From assembly GCF_001019615.1 (NCBI RefSeq), contig NZ_JNBQ01000008.1, positions 54,417 to 118,416 on the forward strand: 64,000 nucleotides of DNA, given 5' to 3'. Source of the DNA: Cellulosimicrobium funkei. GTDB lineage: Bacteria; Actinomycetota; Actinomycetes; Actinomycetales; Cellulomonadaceae. This document shows positions 61,745 through 64,000 of the stretch, in pieces. Position 1 is the first letter of the stretch. Each line of letters starts with the position of its first letter. The position numbers were made by a program, and so were the translations under genes. The notes beneath the pieces were generated by a model. The model was not told the origin of the DNA and did no database searches. It worked only from the letters and a program-made list of their open reading frames with translations.

Positions 61745-62400
61745 GCGTGCGGGTCGGCCGGGCCCTCGCCCGCCGCGGCCGCGTTGGCCGCACGCTGGTG
61801 CGCGGTGAGGGACATGCGGTCGATCGCCGCGAGCGCGAGGGCCGAGACGACGAACGCCAGGTGGATGATCACCTGCCACATCATGACGTCGCCCGTGATC
61901 CGGCCGGTGGACGACTCGATGAAGGTGCGCAGCAGGTGGATCGACGAGATCCCGATGATCGACATCGCGAGCTTGGTCTTGAGCACGTTCGCGTTGACGT
62001 GGCTCAGCCACTCGGGCTGGTCGGGGTGACCGTCGAGCCGGATGCGCGACACGAACGTCTCGTAGCCGCCGACGATGACCATGATGAGCAGGTTGGAGAT
62101 CATGACGACGTCGACGAGGCCGAGGACGGCGAGCATGATCTCCTCGGCGCCGAACGCGTGCGACACCATCTCGTGCGTGGCGGGGTCCTCGACCGTGTGC
62201 TCGCCGGTGAACCCGCCGACGATGAGGTGCCACAGCTCCTTGAGGAACTGCCAGACGTAGACGACCTGGGCCACGATGAGGCCGAAGTAGAGCGGTGCCT
62301 GGAGCCAGCGGGACGCGAAGATCATGTATCCGACGGTCGTGACGCGGGCGCTGGGCGAGGGGGCGTTCGGGCTGATGGTCGACGCGGGCGACGAGGGCAC
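61741..62400 (-). CDS. UPF0114 (YqhA-like) membrane protein
   Basis: A 219-residue inner-membrane protein with four helices; family segments include RWLQAPLYFGLIVAQVVYV, EIMLAVLGLVDVVMISNLLI and FVSRIRLDGHPDQPEWL. The function is unknown. GTG start after GGAGAG. It overlaps azlC, giving a three-gene unit UPF0114-azlC-azlD. Confidence 0.85.
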   Translation of the reverse strand: MPSSPASTISPNAPSPSARVTTVGYMIFASRWLQAPLYFGLIVAQVVYVWQFLKELWHLIVGGFTGEHTVEDPATHEMVSHAFGAEEIMLAVLGLVDVVMISNLLIMVIVGGYETFVSRIRLDGHPDQPEWLSHVNANVLKTKLAMSIIGISSIHLLRTFIESSTGRITGDVMMWQVIIHLAFVVSALALAAIDRMSLTAHQRAANAAAAGEGPADPHA

Positions 62401-62506
62401 GGGCGTGGGCTCTCCGGGAGTCGGTGGCAGGGGAGCGTCAGGCTACCAACGCCGGGTGACGGCCCGACGACGCCGGTCACGCCCGCAGCAGCGCGGACGA
62501 CGGGAG

Positions 62507-63991
62507 TCAGAGCGCGACGTAGACCGTCTCGAGGTACTCCTCGAGTCCCGCCTCGCCGCCCTCGCGGCCGAGGCCGGACTGCTTGAGCCCGCCGAACGGC
62601 GCGCTCGCGTCGGACACCATGCCGCGGTTGATGCCGATCATCCCGGCCTCCACCTCCTCGGACACGCGCACGGCGCGGTCGAGCGAGGACGTGTACGCGT
62701 AGGCGGCCAGCCCGTACTCGGTGGCGTTCGCGAGCGCGAGGCCCTCGTCGTCGTCGCCGAACGCGACCACGGGCGCCACGGGACCGAAGATCTCCTCGGT
62801 GACGACGCGCGCGTCGGGGTCGACGCCGGAGAGCACGGTCGGGGCGTAGAAGTACCCCGTGGTCCGCGGCCGGTCGGCGCCGGTGAGGACCTGCGCGCCG
62901 CCGTCGGACGCGGCGTCGACGAGCCCGGCGACCTTGTCGACGGCCTTCTCCTCGATGAGGGGGCCGACCTGGGTCCCGTCCTGCGCGCCCGGGCCGACGC
63001 GCAGGCCCTCGAACGCGGCGGCGAGGCGCTGGGCGAACTCGCGCGCGACGGCGTCGTGCACGAGGAAGCGGTTGGCCGCGACGCACGACTGGCCCGCGTT
63101 GCGCAGCTTCGCGACGAGCGCCCCCTCGACGGCGGCGTCCAGGTCGGCGTCCGCGAAGACGAGGAACGGCGCGTTCCCACCGAGCTCCATCGACGTGCGC
63201 AGCACCTGGGACGCCGCCTTCTCGAGCAGCGTGCGCCCGACGGCCGTGGAACCCGTGAACGACAGCTTGCGCAGACGCTCGTCGACGAGCAGCGGTTCGG
63301 TCACGTCCGCGGCACACGACGACGGGACGACGTTGACGACGCCGGTCGGCAACCCGCGGTCGGCGAGCTCGGACCGGATGACCTCGGCCACGAGCGCGGT
63401 CGTGAGCGGCGTGAGCCGTGCCGGCTTGATCACGACCGTGCAGCCGGCCGCGAGCGCCGGGCCGATCTTGCGCGTCGCCATCGCGATGGGGAAGTTCCAC
63501 GGCGTGACGAGCAGGGCCGGTCCCACGGGCCGGCGGAAGACGAGCTGCCGGTTGCCGCCGGCCGGAGCCGTGCGCGCGAGGCCCTCGGCCCGCACCGCCT
63601 GCTCGGCGTACCAGCGCAGGAAGTCGGCGCCGTAGAGCACCTCCGCGCGCGCCTCGGCGAGCGGCTTGCCGCACTCGGCGGTGATGAGCGCGGCGACGTC
63701 GTCGGCCCGTGCGACGACCCGGTCGTAGACGGCGCGCAGCACCTCGCCGCGCTCCCGCGGGGGCGTCGCGCGCCACGCGGGTGCCGCCCGGTGCGCGGCG
63801 TCGAGGGCGCGCAGGGCGTCGGCCGGGCTCGCGTCGGCGACGTCGAAGAGGGACTCCTCCGTCGCCGGGTCCTCGACCTCGAACGTCCGGCCGCCCTCCG
63901 CCGGTCCCCAGTGGCCGTCGACGAGCAGCCCCGTGGGCACGTGCGCGACGAGCGCGGGGGAGAGGTTCGACGTGGAGGCGGGACGGGACAT
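62507..63991 (-). CDS. gabD: NAD(P)-dependent aldehyde dehydrogenase (succinate-semialdehyde type)
   Basis: A 494-residue aldehyde dehydrogenase closest in motif to GabD. Seen: TPWNFPIAMATRKIGPAL, the cofactor lysine in KPARLTP, FTGSTAVGR, general base Glu269 in ELGGNAP and nucleophile Cys303 in GQSCVAANRF, then EEIFGPVAPV and the C-terminal PFGGLKQSGLGREGG. Succinate semialdehyde is the likely substrate, but another aldehyde cannot be excluded. The ATG at 63991 has GGAGC just upstream; only 9 bases of the window lie beyond it. Confidence 0.9.
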   Translation of the reverse strand: MSRPASTSNLSPALVAHVPTGLLVDGHWGPAEGGRTFEVEDPATEESLFDVADASPADALRALDAAHRAAPAWRATPPRERGEVLRAVYDRVVARADDVAALITAECGKPLAEARAEVLYGADFLRWYAEQAVRAEGLARTAPAGGNRQLVFRRPVGPALLVTPWNFPIAMATRKIGPALAAGCTVVIKPARLTPLTTALVAEVIRSELADRGLPTGVVNVVPSSCAADVTEPLLVDERLRKLSFTGSTAVGRTLLEKAASQVLRTSMELGGNAPFLVFADADLDAAVEGALVAKLRNAGQSCVAANRFLVHDAVAREFAQRLAAAFEGLRVGPGAQDGTQVGPLIEEKAVDKVAGLVDAASDGGAQVLTGADRPRTTGYFYAPTVLSGVDPDARVVTEEIFGPVAPVVAFGDDDEGLALANATEYGLAAYAYTSSLDRAVRVSEEVEAGMIGINRGMVSDASAPFGGLKQSGLGREGGEAGLEEYLETVYVAL

Positions 63992-64000
63992 GCTCCGAGT

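Overview
The window is a very GC-rich chromosomal segment (third codon positions almost always G or C, many GTG starts) of an actinobacterium. Gene content and order point to the order Micrococcales, in the neighbourhood of Promicromonosporaceae or Cellulomonadaceae; that placement is inference. Support includes ftsY next to amtB-glnK-glnD, a leaderless-type DUF2469 gene after rnhB, yraN-comM-dprA-xerC, a secreted M23 peptidase opposite rpsB, a GNAT gene with a DUF4081-type N-terminus after ispG, and a DUF4439-type lipoprotein between proS and rimP. I see no insertion sequence, prophage, CRISPR array, rRNA or tRNA. Most of the window is conserved housekeeping sequence.

Layout. 1-6.8 kb: ftsY, the nitrogen module amtB-glnK-glnD behind a GlnR-like operator array, then ffh; the two SRP GTPases flank the nitrogen genes. 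6.8-11.1 kb: an amidohydrolase, then rpsP-KH protein-rimM-trmD and rplS. 11.2-17.6 kb: lepB-rnhB, DUF2469, yraN-comM-dprA, xerC. 17.7-18.2 kb: M23 peptidase on the minus strand. 18.7-25.6 kb: rpsB-tsf-pyrH-frr-cdsA-rlmN, a DivIVA-motif protein and a methyltransferase. 25.7-30.6 kb: dxr-rseP-ispG and a GNAT gene. 30.6-34.7 kb: a Fpg/Nei-type glycosylase (minus) divergent from proS, then the lipoprotein (minus). 34.8-40.5 kb: rimP-nusA-ylxR-infB-rbfA. 40.7-42.9 kb: a frameshifted DHA2-type MFS exporter divergent from its probable TetR regulator. 42.9-47.3 kb: truB, ribF and an ABC ATPase/membrane-protein pair. 47.3-51.5 kb: a MacB-like ABC pair (minus) divergent from a NarL-type two-component system. 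51.7-53.7 kb: an animal-type heme peroxidase. 53.8-59.5 kb: rpsO-pnp, M16 peptidase, dapB and a small membrane protein. 59.5-64 kb (minus): a hypothetical gene, GNAT, azlD-azlC with a UPF0114 protein, and an NAD(P)-dependent aldehyde dehydrogenase.

How the genes fit together: most of the window serves protein synthesis and its coupling to RNA and membranes (SRP targeting, ribosomal proteins, tRNA and rRNA modification, initiation and recycling factors, polynucleotide phosphorylase, signal peptidase, site-2 protease). Between these are nitrogen sensing, two MEP-pathway isoprenoid steps, phospholipid and lysine/peptidoglycan precursor steps, and flavin synthesis. Two accessory patches (about 40.7-42.9 kb and 45.0-53.7 kb) carry transport, sensing and peroxidase functions.

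Regulatory sequence is unusually readable. Several genes have a NANNNT hexamer ending 6-7 nt before the start codon and no usable Shine-Dalgarno, which is the signature of leaderless mRNAs. Long perfect GC hairpins without U tracts close many units. The points most worth a second look are a chain of three ATGA-coupled mini-ORFs just upstream of infB, a GlnD that ends right after its HD domain, a 67-bp imperfect palindrome after rseP, and the MFS frameshift at a C run. I did not find a clear new defence or biosynthetic system.
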